Shown here one piece after another: positions 18,983 to 27,325 of a DNA stretch of 64,000 nt (within the stretch, counting starts at the first letter, position 1; each line of letters begins with the position of its first letter). A program made the translations under genes and the position numbers. Source of the stretch: Mycobacterium noviomagense (lineage in GTDB: Bacteria > Actinomycetota > Actinomycetes > Mycobacteriales > Mycobacteriaceae); the NCBI RefSeq assembly GCF_010731635.1, contig NZ_AP022583.1, positions 806,001 to 870,000 of the forward strand, read 5' to 3'. Under the pieces are notes generated by a model. The model ran no database searches. It saw only the letters and a program-made list of their open reading frames with translations, and was not told where the DNA came from.

Positions 18983-19264
18983 ATGGCGACAAGAAAGCGG
19001 CACACTCCCGAGCAGATTGTGCGCAAGCTGATGACGGCCGATCGGCTGTTGGCCGAGGGCAAGGACACCGCGGCGGTGTGCCGCGACCTGGGTGTCTCCG
19101 AGGCCACGTATCACCGCTGGCGCAATCAATTCGGCGGGCTCAAGGCTGAGGACGCCAAGCGGCTCAAGGACCTCGAACGCGAGAACACCACCCTCAAACG
19201 GCTGCTGGCCGACGCCGAATTGGAGAAGGCCGCACTCAAGGAGATCGCCAAGGGAAACTTCTAG
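18983..19264 (+). CDS. IS3-family transposase OrfA
   Basis: A 93-residue helix-turn-helix protein (HTPEQIVRKLMTADRLL, CRDLGVSEATYHRWRNQFGG) followed by a leucine-zipper-like segment (LKDLERENTTLKRLLADAEL), the standard OrfA layout. It binds the terminal repeats and competes with the OrfAB fusion. It ends in TAG at 19262 just after a slippery heptamer. Confidence 0.9.
   Translation: MATRKRHTPEQIVRKLMTADRLLAEGKDTAAVCRDLGVSEATYHRWRNQFGGLKAEDAKRLKDLERENTTLKRLLADAELEKAALKEIAKGNF
19252..19258 (+). promoter_or_regulatory. Programmed -1 frameshift heptamer GGGAAAC
   Basis: The orfA frame reads AAG GGA AAC TTC TAG, so G GGA AAC has the X XXY YYZ form. Slipping back one base enters the orfB frame (AAA CTT CTA GGC CCG GAA CGC), which is open into the catalytic domain. 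This is the standard IS3 strategy for making OrfAB transposase. Confidence 0.75.
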
Positions 19265-19305
19265 GCCCGGAACGCCGGCGGGCGGCCGTTGACCATCTCC
19301 AGCAC

Positions 19306-20097
19306 GTGCTGGGAGTCAGTGAGCGCTTCGCCTGCCGCGTGGCCGGGCAACACCGCTCCACCCAACGACACGAACCAGCGTCGACCACGCCGGCTGATCC
19401 GGATGCCGCGTTGCGGGCCTGGGTGCGCGCTTGGGCCAAGGAGCATCCGCGCCGGGGCTTTCGGCCCGCCTACCACGATGCGCGCGACGAAGGCTGGCCG
19501 GTCAATCACAAGAAATTCCAACGCCTGTGGCGCGAGGAGGGGCTGCGGGTGCCGCAGCGGCGACGCCGCAAACGCCACGGCACCTCAACGGCCCCGCAAG
19601 TCAGCGCAGATGCGCCCGATCAGGTGTGGGCCGCCGATTTCCAGTTCGACGTCACCACCGACGGGCGCCCAATCAAGACCGTGTCGATCATCGACGAACA
19701 CACCCGCGAATGCCTCGGCGACATGGTCGAACGCAACATCACCGGCGAAGACCTGATCTGCGAGCTCGAACGGATCGCCGCCCACCGAGGCACCTATCCG
19801 GCAGTCCTGCGCTGCGACAACGGACCCGAATTCGCCTGCGCGGCAATGGCTAACTGGGCCGCAAACCACATCGGCCTGTACTTCATCCCACCCGGCGAAC
19901 CATGGCGCAACGGCTACGTCGAATCCTTCCACTCCCGGATCCGCAACGAATGCCTCAACATCAACAGCTTCTGGTCACTGGCGCATGCCCGCGTGGTCAT
20001 CAGCGACTGGAAACACGAATACAACCACCACCGGCGCCACTCCGCCCTCGGCTACCAACCCCCGGCTCGCTACGCTGCCAGCTGTACCCACCGATGA
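19306..20097 (+). CDS. IS3-family transposase OrfB (DDE catalytic domain)
   Basis: Integrase core with the three acidic residues in place: WAADFQFD, LRCDNGPEFAC and YVESFHSRIRNECL. The N-terminal part has RRGFRPAYHDARDEGWPVNH, the HTH_21 segment. The coordinates start at the first plausible GTG/ATG-type codon, but the natural product is probably the OrfAB fusion made by frameshifting at 19252-19258; the frame is open back to that site. C-terminus YNHHRRHSALGYQPPARYA is typical. Confidence 0.92.
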   Translation: MLGVSERFACRVAGQHRSTQRHEPASTTPADPDAALRAWVRAWAKEHPRRGFRPAYHDARDEGWPVNHKKFQRLWREEGLRVPQRRRRKRHGTSTAPQVSADAPDQVWAADFQFDVTTDGRPIKTVSIIDEHTRECLGDMVERNITGEDLICELERIAAHRGTYPAVLRCDNGPEFACAAMANWAANHIGLYFIPPGEPWRNGYVESFHSRIRNECLNINSFWSLAHARVVISDWKHEYNHHRRHSALGYQPPARYAASCTHR

Positions 20098-21194
20098 ACG
20101 ACTCTCACCCAACATGGACCAATCCATGGGGTCCGGTCAGTTGCACAAGCGCTCGAGTCTGTACATGTCCGGCTAGCGCGTGGGGCCCGGGCTCTTGACC
20201 ACATGCTCGCAGCCCTGTCCAACCCTCTCGGCGAACGGAAAGCCGACGTCGTTGAAGCTGCTGCGGAGGCGTTCGACCGTGAATTACTCTATCTGTCAGC
20301 AGCATTCGACATCTACGGGCGGCTCTACCGCACGCTCCTCGACCCCACAATCGACATGGAAGATGTAAGAGACTCGCTAGACTCACGAGCATTCATTGCC
20401 AAGCATCTTCGGCCCCAGTACGACGAGTCTCTGCTCGGTGACGTGGTCCGATTACAGGTTTACGCCTGGGTCTGCAAGCAGCTTCGTAACCACATCCACA
20501 GGGGGATCCTACAAGTCATCCCCCAAGCCGGACGCCAGTACAGCAACGCGGCTACCGTTGCGCTTATGCTCGGCAGCATCGCGGAGCTGGCCCCCGGTGC
20601 TGATAACGGGATGGAACAAGACCACTACGACGAATTAGGTGTGTGGATAGCCGATCCCGTTCATCCTTTCGGTACCCCTGCTATGGCTGCCGACCTAGCT
20701 ACCGCTGGTTTCGCGCTGATGGGAGCGGCATTGGAGTACGTCGACGTGTTCACGAAGCTGATCGTCCGCAACAAACCTACCGTTACGACCGCTCTCGAAC
20801 AGGTGGCGGCGGCGGCGCACCAATCAGGCGGCGACACCGACCCGGATCAGGCTCCGCCCCCAAGCCGTCTCCTCGGATGCGTACAGGCACTTCCTGGAGA
20901 GGTCGAGCCCCCGCCCCCTGAGAGGGCCAGTTTTCACCGCGCCATCTTCGGATGGCACCCCACGCGCATGCGCTAATCAGTCTGACGGACTGACCCTTCA
21001 TCTTGACTTCGCGAACCCGGTTCCAGTTCTAAAGATCCGGGATCGGCGGCGGACTGAACACCGGGATGAAAACGGACTAGGTCGCGGAGTCCGATTTCTC
21101 AGTGTCACAGGCCGAGTCCGAGTTCTCCAAGAAACGAGACGACGGCGCATGCCGAATCGCCATAACGAATCCTCGCGCTGCACTACGCTTCCCC

Positions 21195-21503
21195 ATGGGG
21201 GTGCTCATCTCAATAATCATTTGGGGAACCGTCTTCGGCACGTTGGCCGGTCTAGTGACGAACTCGAAGGGCCGAGGATGGGGCGAAGGTATCGCGCTCG
21301 GCGCGGTACTCGGAATCATCGGCCTGATCATCACCGCATTCCTGAAGCCGGTGCCGTCGAACCCGCCGCGTCCGGTGACGTCGGGTGCGCCGCCGCCAGG
21401 CTGGTATCAAAATGGCCAACGCGGATTGCGGTGGTGGAACGGCTCGGAGTGGACCGACGCAGCCCCGCCTCCGTCCTCGCCGCCACCCTCGGCGTCTGCG
21501 TAA
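21195..21503 (+). CDS. Small membrane protein with DUF2510 motif
   Basis: A 102-residue protein. Two hydrophobic segments (MGVLISIIIWGTVFGTLAG; GIALGAVLGIIGLIITAFL) are followed by a Pro-rich linker and PPPGWYQNGQRGLRWWNGSE, the short DUF2510 motif (PPGWYxDPxGxxRyWDGxxWT) common in actinobacterial membrane proteins. ATG at 21195 starts right before the first helix. Function unknown. Confidence 0.65.
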   Translation: MGVLISIIIWGTVFGTLAGLVTNSKGRGWGEGIALGAVLGIIGLIITAFLKPVPSNPPRPVTSGAPPPGWYQNGQRGLRWWNGSEWTDAAPPPSSPPPSASA

Positions 21504-21558
21504 TCGCCACTGCCTTGCACCAATATGTCGCCTGCGCCGAACACCACCGACATCAATG

Positions 21559-22155
21559 TCAGGCCGCATCGTCTCCAGCGAGGTACCGGTAAAGCGTGGC
21601 GCGGCTGACACCGAGATACTTGGCTATGTCCCTGGTGGTATGTCCATCGGCCCTCATCCGCCTGGCTGTAGCGATGTGGTCTCTGTCCTTTACCTTCTTG
21701 GGTCTGCCGAACCGGGTGCCTTTGGCCCGGGACGCCTCCCGCTTCAGGGTCGTACGCTCTTTGGTCAGCTCCCGCTCATACTCGGCGAGCGAGCCCAGCA
21801 CGCCGATCATCATCCGACCCGCTGCCGTGCTGGAGTCGATGCCATCCGACACCGACACCAGGGTGACACCCCGGTCGGTGAGAGCCTTGACCGTCGCCAA
21901 GATGTGGAGCATGTTGCGGCCCAAGCGATCCAACTTCCACACCACCACGGTGTCGCCTTCGCGAAGGTAGACCATCAACTCGGCCAGACCCGGGCGATCA
22001 TCACGAGCGCCGGACATCACGTCCGAAAACACCTTGGTGACACCGGCGGCGGCGAGGGCTTCGTTCTGTTGGTCGAGAGTCTGGGCGACGGTGCTTACCC
22101 GGACGTACCCAATCCGCTGACCCACCGTCGGCGCCCCGGCAGCTGAGTGCGTCAT
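21559..22155 (-). CDS. Serine recombinase (resolvase/invertase family)
   Basis: A 198-residue small serine recombinase. RIGYVRVSTVAQTLDQQ holds the nucleophilic Ser; VFSDVMSGARDDRPGL and VWKLDRLGRNMLHI carry the active-site arginines. EYERELTKERT lies in the long dimer helix, and a C-terminal helix-turn-helix follows (HTTRDIAKYLGVSRATLYRYL). It resembles Tn3-type resolvases and Pin-like invertases. No transposase of a Tn3 element is nearby. A palindrome 98 bp upstream is a candidate site of action. Confidence 0.88.
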   Translation of the reverse strand: MTHSAAGAPTVGQRIGYVRVSTVAQTLDQQNEALAAAGVTKVFSDVMSGARDDRPGLAELMVYLREGDTVVVWKLDRLGRNMLHILATVKALTDRGVTLVSVSDGIDSSTAAGRMMIGVLGSLAEYERELTKERTTLKREASRAKGTRFGRPKKVKDRDHIATARRMRADGHTTRDIAKYLGVSRATLYRYLAGDDAA

Positions 22156-22252
22156 AAATGGGCTCAACGCGATATTCGAGAAAGGTATTTCTGAGACCAA
22201 CTTTCAAGACACCGCCACCTGGGCGTCAGCGTTGTAGTGACGACCCATGCCG

Positions 22253-22284
22253 GACGTCTCAAATGTGGTCTATTTTGAGACGTC
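22253..22284. promoter_or_regulatory. Perfect 11-bp inverted repeat upstream of the resolvase
   Basis: GACGTCTCAAA (22253-22263) and TTTGAGACGTC (22274-22284) are exact reverse complements over a 10-bp spacer. The total length of 32 bp and the position between resolvase and kinase genes suit a res-type subsite or an operator. GGTATTTCTGAGACC at 22183-22197 may be a weaker related half-site. Confidence 0.5.
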
Positions 22285-22393
22285 AGAGGGTTTAACTGGC
22301 CAACCGCTAACGGCGCTGCCGTGGGTCCACCGTATAGTTCACCGGGATTACTTCGGCGGATGGTGGCACCGACTGGTGTAACACGGAAAGCAG

Positions 22394-24142
22394 TCAGGCC
22401 GGTTTCGTCAGGTTTTCTTTGCCTGACCGGTAGTCGTATCGAACTACATCGGATACCACAACTGTGACGTTGTCGGTTCCACCGCCACGTAATGCCAGCT
22501 CAATTAGACGGTCGGCGCTTTCGGAAACGTCAGAAATCTGCAGCACCTCGCGGATAGTGCCCTGGTTGACCGAATCAGTCAGGCCGGGCGTGCACAGGAG
22601 GTAGCGGTCACCGGGGCGGACTTCCAGCTGCTGCAGCGTTATCGGCACCTCATCTCCAGTTAGCCGCCGCATCATCCGCTTGCGCTCCGCGGCGGTAAGT
22701 CGGCTCGTATAAACTCCCGGTCCCATCACGAACTCGTCCTGAGTCAGTCGAGTAAGGACACCGTCACGGAGCAGATAGGCGCGGGACCCGCCGATGTGCG
22801 CCAACCCAACTCTATTGCCCACGAAGAACAGTGCAGTCAGCGTGGTGCCCATTCCCTTGAGCGTGGGCTCCACATCAACTTGCGCGGCGATGGCCGAGTT
22901 GCTCCTCCGGACCGCGGCTTCGAGCTGGGCAAGCATATCGTCGCCCGGTGGTTCATCGTCCAGTGGAGCCAGGGCCGCAATCACTAGTTGCGACGCGATG
23001 CTGCCGCCGATGGACGTAGCCATCCCGTCCGCAACGGCGAGGAGCCGCGCGCCGGCATAGACAGAATCTTCGTTTTGGGCATATGCCAGACCGCGGTCGC
23101 TGCGAACGGCATATCGAAGCACAAGCATCACCGAAGGCGACAACGCCGACGACGTAACCGAACCTGCACGCCCGACCGGGTCAGTGTCCTGCGGTCGGCC
23201 GGCAAGCCGGGCCCACCGGGGTGATGGTGTAGAAACCACCGGGCGGATGTCGGCCGGCAGTAAGCGCTCTTGCAGCTCCTCTATGGCAAGGCCACGCTGG
23301 ACGCCTGCCGACTGTGTGCTCAACGCTGCGCGTGCCGCCTTCGCCAGCGCTTTCGTGGTGCCGTAGCGGCGGTTTGGATCTTTTGCCATCCCTTTTGCGA
23401 TGACTTCGTCCATCCGCTTGGAAATGGCGCGGGTTAACTCCGATGGCTTCGGCGGTGGCAAGAACAGATGTGCCGCCGCGATCTGATCAAGGCTCTCACC
23501 AGGAAAAGGCAGTTGACGGGTAAGCGACTGGTACAGCACACACGCGAGCGCATAAACATCCGCGCGGGCATCGGCTGTACCGTCCTTGAAACGCTCCGGG
23601 GCCATGTAGTCCCAAGTGCCGATCGGTACTCCAGTGCCCGTCAGGGCACTGTCTTCCGGAGCTCGTGCTATCCCGAAGTCGATGAGGTAGGCAAACACGT
23701 CGTCGTCCTCGGTAACCAAGATGTTGGACGGTTTCACATCGCGGTGGACCAATCCTTTCTGGTGGGCAGCGTGCAACGCCGAAGCGATCTGCTCAACGAT
23801 TTTGACTGCGCGCGTTGGCGGCAGCGGGCCGTCGTTGAGAAGCTCTTGCAGGTCGCGGCCGTTGATCAGGCGCATGGTCACAAACAGTCGTCCTTCGATC
23901 TCGCCGAAATCATGGATCGGGACCACATGAGGTGCGTCAAGTCCAGCTGCTGCCCTGGCCTCCCGCCGGAACCGCTCCCGGAACACCTTGTCGTCCGCGA
24001 AACTCACTGGCAGCTTCTTCAATGCCACCACCCTGTCAATCGCGGTGTCGTAGGCGCGCCAGACTTCCCCCATGCCGCCCCGGCCGAGCAACTCCACCAG
24101 CCGATAACGACCGAACGGCGTCCCGTCCACTTCGACCTCCAC
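22394..24142 (-). CDS. Ser/Thr protein kinase fused to a degenerate PP2C phosphatase domain
   Basis: A 582-residue soluble protein. The kinase (about 12-275) is complete: GRGGMGEVW loop, VALKK lysine, HRDVKPSN, DFGIA and YMAPE. After a linker, residues of about 343-571 closely resemble the mycobacterial phosphatase PstP (RSDRGLAYAQNEDSVYAGAR, SQLVIAALAPLDDE, RLIELALRGGGTDNVTVVV). Two metal-ligand aspartates of PstP are replaced: HIGDSR reads HIGGSR and LCSDGL reads LCTPGL; DGMGGH is altered to DGMATS. The phosphatase half is therefore probably inactive or a sensor. No membrane segment follows. It is divergent from an EmbR-like FHA regulator, the usual type of kinase target. Confidence 0.9.
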   Translation of the reverse strand: MEVEVDGTPFGRYRLVELLGRGGMGEVWRAYDTAIDRVVALKKLPVSFADDKVFRERFRREARAAAGLDAPHVVPIHDFGEIEGRLFVTMRLINGRDLQELLNDGPLPPTRAVKIVEQIASALHAAHQKGLVHRDVKPSNILVTEDDDVFAYLIDFGIARAPEDSALTGTGVPIGTWDYMAPERFKDGTADARADVYALACVLYQSLTRQLPFPGESLDQIAAAHLFLPPPKPSELTRAISKRMDEVIAKGMAKDPNRRYGTTKALAKAARAALSTQSAGVQRGLAIEELQERLLPADIRPVVSTPSPRWARLAGRPQDTDPVGRAGSVTSSALSPSVMLVLRYAVRSDRGLAYAQNEDSVYAGARLLAVADGMATSIGGSIASQLVIAALAPLDDEPPGDDMLAQLEAAVRRSNSAIAAQVDVEPTLKGMGTTLTALFFVGNRVGLAHIGGSRAYLLRDGVLTRLTQDEFVMGPGVYTSRLTAAERKRMMRRLTGDEVPITLQQLEVRPGDRYLLCTPGLTDSVNQGTIREVLQISDVSESADRLIELALRGGGTDNVTVVVSDVVRYDYRSGKENLTKPA

Positions 24143-24379
24143 GGCAAGTGCGGTTCAGCGACACAATAAGCCGTGTGACAGCGCCAAGTGCGACAAACCG
24201 AAACCATTGGTTGAGTTGCCAAAACTGGGCTGGCGATCGACAACGCTCATCTGTACTCGGTTGCCGCAACTAAAGACCGCGGCCCGGATCCGATCCGGCG
24301 ATCCCGTCCGAAGCGTGGCCGGTGGCGGCCATAATGGGGACCTGACGCCCCCGGATTAGCTGGAAGGCTGGTAGCGACG

Positions 24380-25513
24380 ATGGGGGGAACGCGTCTCAAG
24401 TTCGGCGTGCTGGGACCGTTGCTGATGAGAGTGGACGGCACGCCTGTGGACCTGGGCGCCCGGAAACAGCGGGCGGTGCTCGCCATGTTCGTCCTGAACC
24501 GCAACCGCCCGGTTGCAATCGAGTCATTGATTGACGCCGTGTGGGATCAACGACCAGTGCCGGCAGCGCGAGTAACCGTCCAATCCTACGTCTCGAACTT
24601 GCGCCGACTCCTCAGCAACGCTGGGTTCGACGCGCGCGAGGTGCTAGCTAAAGCACCGCCAGGGTATCGACTCAATGTCGCTGAGGCCGCCTGTGATCTT
24701 GATCGTTTCAACACCGAACAGTCCGCCGGAGTGCACGCCGCCGCTGCGGGACGATTCGAACAAGCCAGCAGCCACTTGTCGGCGGCGCTGGCCGAATGGC
24801 GCGGGCCAGTCCTCGAGGACTTGCGCGACTTTGCCTTCGTCGAACCGTGGGCCACCGCCCTGACAGGAGACAAACTGCGGGCCCATACCGCCCTCGCGGA
24901 AGCCGAAATCGCGTGTGGACGCGCCTACACCATTGTCGGCGAGCTCGAGAAGCTCGCCGCCGAAAACCCTCACGATGAACCGCTATGGGCGCAACTGATC
25001 ACGGCGTACTACGTCACTAAACGCCAATCGGATGCTCTGCGCACCTATCAGCGACTGCAAACGACCCTGGCCGAGGAACTAGGCATCGACCCCGATCCCA
25101 CCGTCAGTGCCCTATATGAAAAGATCCTGCGCCAGGTGCCCCTGGACACCAAACGAGCGGCCCAAGCCACTGCAGCGGAAACCTTAATCCACTCCAAACG
25201 TCGCATGGCGGCTCCCACCCAGTTCGTAATCGCTCGGCTGCGCGATACCGCCGGGCGCCACTATCCGCTGGAAGCCGCAGACATCCGGATCGGGCGCCTT
25301 CGTGACAACGACATCGTTTTGAGTGATGCCGACGTCAGCCGCCACCACGCCGCCATCATCGACACCGGAACCAGTTTCATGATTAGGGATCTGCGGTCGG
25401 CCAACGGTGTCGAAGTGCAGGGCCAGCGAATCGACATAAGCGCGGACCTTGTCGATGGTGACCATATTCGCATCGGCAGTCACGAGTTCATATTCGAAAT
25501 TCACTCGCGCTAA
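24380..25513 (+). CDS. EmbR-like transcriptional regulator (winged helix, BTAD, FHA)
   Basis: A 377-residue SARP-type regulator. It has an OmpR-like DNA-binding domain (about 5-100; LGARKQRAVLAMFVLNRNRP, VQSYVSNLRRLL), a bacterial transcriptional activation domain (about 100-255; AYYVTKRQSDALRTYQRL, LGIDPDPTVSALYEKIL) and a C-terminal FHA domain (about 290-375; IRIGRLRDNDIVLSDADVS, RHHAAI, RDLRSANGVEVQG). The FHA Arg, Ser and Asn residues for phosphothreonine binding are kept. This is the EmbR architecture; EmbR is phosphorylated by PknH and controls arabinosyltransferase genes. Its target genes here are unknown. Confidence 0.9.
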   Translation: MGGTRLKFGVLGPLLMRVDGTPVDLGARKQRAVLAMFVLNRNRPVAIESLIDAVWDQRPVPAARVTVQSYVSNLRRLLSNAGFDAREVLAKAPPGYRLNVAEAACDLDRFNTEQSAGVHAAAAGRFEQASSHLSAALAEWRGPVLEDLRDFAFVEPWATALTGDKLRAHTALAEAEIACGRAYTIVGELEKLAAENPHDEPLWAQLITAYYVTKRQSDALRTYQRLQTTLAEELGIDPDPTVSALYEKILRQVPLDTKRAAQATAAETLIHSKRRMAAPTQFVIARLRDTAGRHYPLEAADIRIGRLRDNDIVLSDADVSRHHAAIIDTGTSFMIRDLRSANGVEVQGQRIDISADLVDGDHIRIGSHEFIFEIHSR

Positions 25514-25896
25514 AGGAAAAGAACCACTCCGACGCGGTACTAAGTCCGGGAGGCGAATCAGGACCGGTGGGTGCTCGCAGTCGAGTACTCCAGAGCGGCC
25601 GCCGACTCCGTGCTGGTGACGAAACGTTGGTCGAAACACTTTCCGGGCAGGCTGATGGGCAGTGGGGATGGCGTGACACCAGCGTCGGGCAAGGATGGAT
25701 CACCGCAACGTTGGGGCAGCTGCGTCGACATTGACTGCGAAGGCTGCGTTGGCAAACACAAAGATTCCTCAAAGATCTGTTGAAAATTCCTAAAAACACT
25801 TGCCGGAATCTAACGGTGTCGGCCACCAAGACCGACTCCGGCCAAGGATTCAAACCCGACCGGACCACAGCAGGGATTCGTCCTGCCAGTACACGA
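25514..25896. other. Intergenic, no clear gene
   Basis: A 70-codon frame at 25571-25783 ends in a Cys-rich stretch (CVDIDCEGCVGKHKDSSKIC) but has no good ribosome-binding site and no recognised family. It is left uncalled. Confidence 0.35.
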
Positions 25897-26313
25897 ATGA
25901 GAACCACCATGAAAAAGATCATTGTCGGCGGCCTCGCCGCCGTCGCCGCCGGGATCGGCAGCGCGGCATTCCCGGCCGCGTCAGCCCACGCGGACACCCT
26001 GGACACCGACGCAGCAGCGGCGGCGGCCGTGGCCGCGAGCCAGTTCACGGCAGACGTCACTAACGCAGGGTTCTACAACCAGGGCGGCGCGGGCGCTCAA
26101 CTCGTTGTGGGGATCAACGTCTGCAACAAGCTAGACGCCGGGTCGACGCCCGCAGAGGCGAGCAACGACCTATATGTGCACAGCGGTCTGTCCGACTTCG
26201 GCTCGGGCCGGTTCGTCGGCATCGCCGTGCGCGACCTATGCCCCTGGCACTTCGGCCAGGGCTTCTACCAGAGCATGCCCCACGGCGGCTCGAGATCGGG
26301 GTCGCTCGCATGA
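25897..26313 (+). CDS. Exported DUF732-type protein
   Basis: A 138-residue precursor. A signal peptide with Ala-x-Ala cleavage (IIVGGLAAVAAGIGSAAF, ASAHA) precedes a mature part of about 105 residues. The mature part has the helical DUF732 pattern (FTADVTNAGFYNQGGAGAQL, VGINVCNKLDAGSTPAEASN, AVRDLCPWH) and two cysteines for a disulfide. Such small secreted proteins abound in mycobacteria; function unknown. Starts at ATG 25897 or 25909. It follows the EmbR-like gene in the same direction. Confidence 0.75.
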   Translation: MRTTMKKIIVGGLAAVAAGIGSAAFPAASAHADTLDTDAAAAAAVAASQFTADVTNAGFYNQGGAGAQLVVGINVCNKLDAGSTPAEASNDLYVHSGLSDFGSGRFVGIAVRDLCPWHFGQGFYQSMPHGGSRSGSLA

Positions 26314-26399
26314 TGAAGATCGCTGGCGGTCACATCCTCAGCGCCGCCATTAGCGGCGCAACCGCCGCGGCAGTGATCCGCCCGGGACGTCACCGATGA
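26310..26399 (+). CDS. Possible 29-codon hydrophobic micro-ORF
   Basis: The frame MMKIAGGHILSAAISGATAA begins at ATG 26310, overlapping the DUF732 stop, and ends in TGA at 26397. A further short frame overlaps its end. It may be translated by coupling, or be the remnant of a second exported protein's signal peptide. Confidence 0.25.
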   Translation: MMKIAGGHILSAAISGATAAAVIRPGRHR

Positions 26400-26477
26400 A
26401 TCGCCCACCAACTGCAGGCGTAGAGATTGCCGTGAAGAGTCCAATTAGTGAGTGCTTTTGGGAGAGGAGGTGACGGA

Positions 26478-26615
26478 ATGATCAAGGCTCTTACTGCGGT
26501 AGCCGCGGCCATCGGCGCGCTGGCGCTGGGCACCGGTGTGGCTCACGCCGACTGCCAGACGCAGTGCTACGACAGCGGCGACACCGGCTATCACCGCGTG
26601 ACCAGCTGCAACTGA
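26478..26615 (+). CDS. Tiny secreted Cys-containing peptide
   Basis: A 45-residue product too short for routine gene calling. It has a strong Shine-Dalgarno (GGAGAGGAGGTGACGGA then ATG at 26478) and a clear signal peptide (MIKALTAVAAAIGALALG ... AHA). The mature peptide of about 20 residues is DCQTQCYDSGDTGYHRVTSC followed by Asn. Three cysteines allow one disulfide plus a free thiol. No family is recognised. It lies between the DUF732 gene and the second kinase. Confidence 0.6.
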   Translation: MIKALTAVAAAIGALALGTGVAHADCQTQCYDSGDTGYHRVTSCN

Positions 26616-26728
26616 GAAGAGGTTGCCCTAGTCCCGCCTCCGGTGACTGGGAGTACGGCACAAAAGACAACGGGCAGGGGACCGGAACACCCTGGTCTCG
26701 TTGCCGTTGATGCAACCGGGAGGAAACA

Positions 26729-27100
26729 TGTATGGATTGATCGCTAGCCTTGTGAACGGGGCGGTTTTCGGCGGGTCGGCCGGTGCCACCCGTACCTGGG
26801 CGAACCGCATGATGCAGCCCGCACCTCTACGCCGGTGGGCACGACTCAGATCGGTGAAGTCACGCTTACCCTGCTGCGCCAAACCGTCCAGGCCCATACC
26901 TGGTACGAGCTATACGTAATCGCGCCGGGGCGCTGGCTTCCAGTGGGTTCCTACGCGATCTTCCCCCAGGCGCAGGCGCCGGTGCAGGAGTAGAAGGGCT
27001 ACCTGGACAACGGGGGCACCGTACAGGCGTGGCTGGAGCACACCGCCACCCATCCCTATCAGGCGCGGTTGCCTCGCGCTTCAACCCCGAATGGCAGGGG
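26729..27100 (+). pseudogene. Broken hypothetical gene
   Basis: An N-terminal piece (MYGLIASLVNGAVFGGSAGA, from ATG 26729 behind GGAGGAAAC) is followed one frame away by VGTTQIGEVTLTLLRQTVQA and YVIAPGRWLPVGSYAIFPQ. This is then cut by TAG at 26991, beyond which coding-like sequence continues in frame (GYLDNGGTVQAWLEHTA). One frameshift and one nonsense codon are implied. Family not recognised. Confidence 0.45.
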
Positions 27101-27325
27101 CCTAATTAAAAAAGCGCCCGATTCCGGAGCGCCGGATTCTAGCGGTGTCGCTGGGAACGCTGAGTGAGCACTTCTCCCGAGATCCACGTTTGCCGTCGCG
27201 GTGCACCCTTGTTTGGGGCATAGTCGAGCGCACTCATTGCCGCACCAGCAATGCATAAGCCCGGCAGCCATATCCGCCCGGGCAGTAGAGTTGCGCTCTT
27301 GCGCTAGGCAACAGGATTGCGCCAT

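Larger units (their letters stand above)
18903..20139 (+). mobile_element. IS3-family insertion sequence (1237 bp), structurally intact
   Basis: The ends are imperfect inverted repeats: TGGCCTGACCCC on the left, and TGACCGGACCCC as the reverse complement on the right. GTTG is duplicated directly outside both ends (18899-18902 and 20140-20143). A 4-bp duplication suits IS3-family members such as the IS407 group. Both transposase frames and a frameshift site are intact, so it may still move. Confidence 0.88.
18104..20976 (+). pseudogene. Hypothetical gene split by an IS3-family element and a nonsense codon
   Basis: Removing the IS (18903-20139) and one copy of the 4-bp target duplication joins the frame exactly: ...GAAEGGPK V AQALESVHVR.... 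The restored gene has 544 codons. Codon 204 is TAA (18713-18715), with clear coding sequence continuing after it (LRVTSNPIVGIEVSQ). The gene was therefore damaged twice. The protein is soluble, has no family I know, and ends in a Pro-rich stretch. The ATG at 20203 could still start a 257-residue C-terminal product; whether it is made is unknown. Confidence 0.8.
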
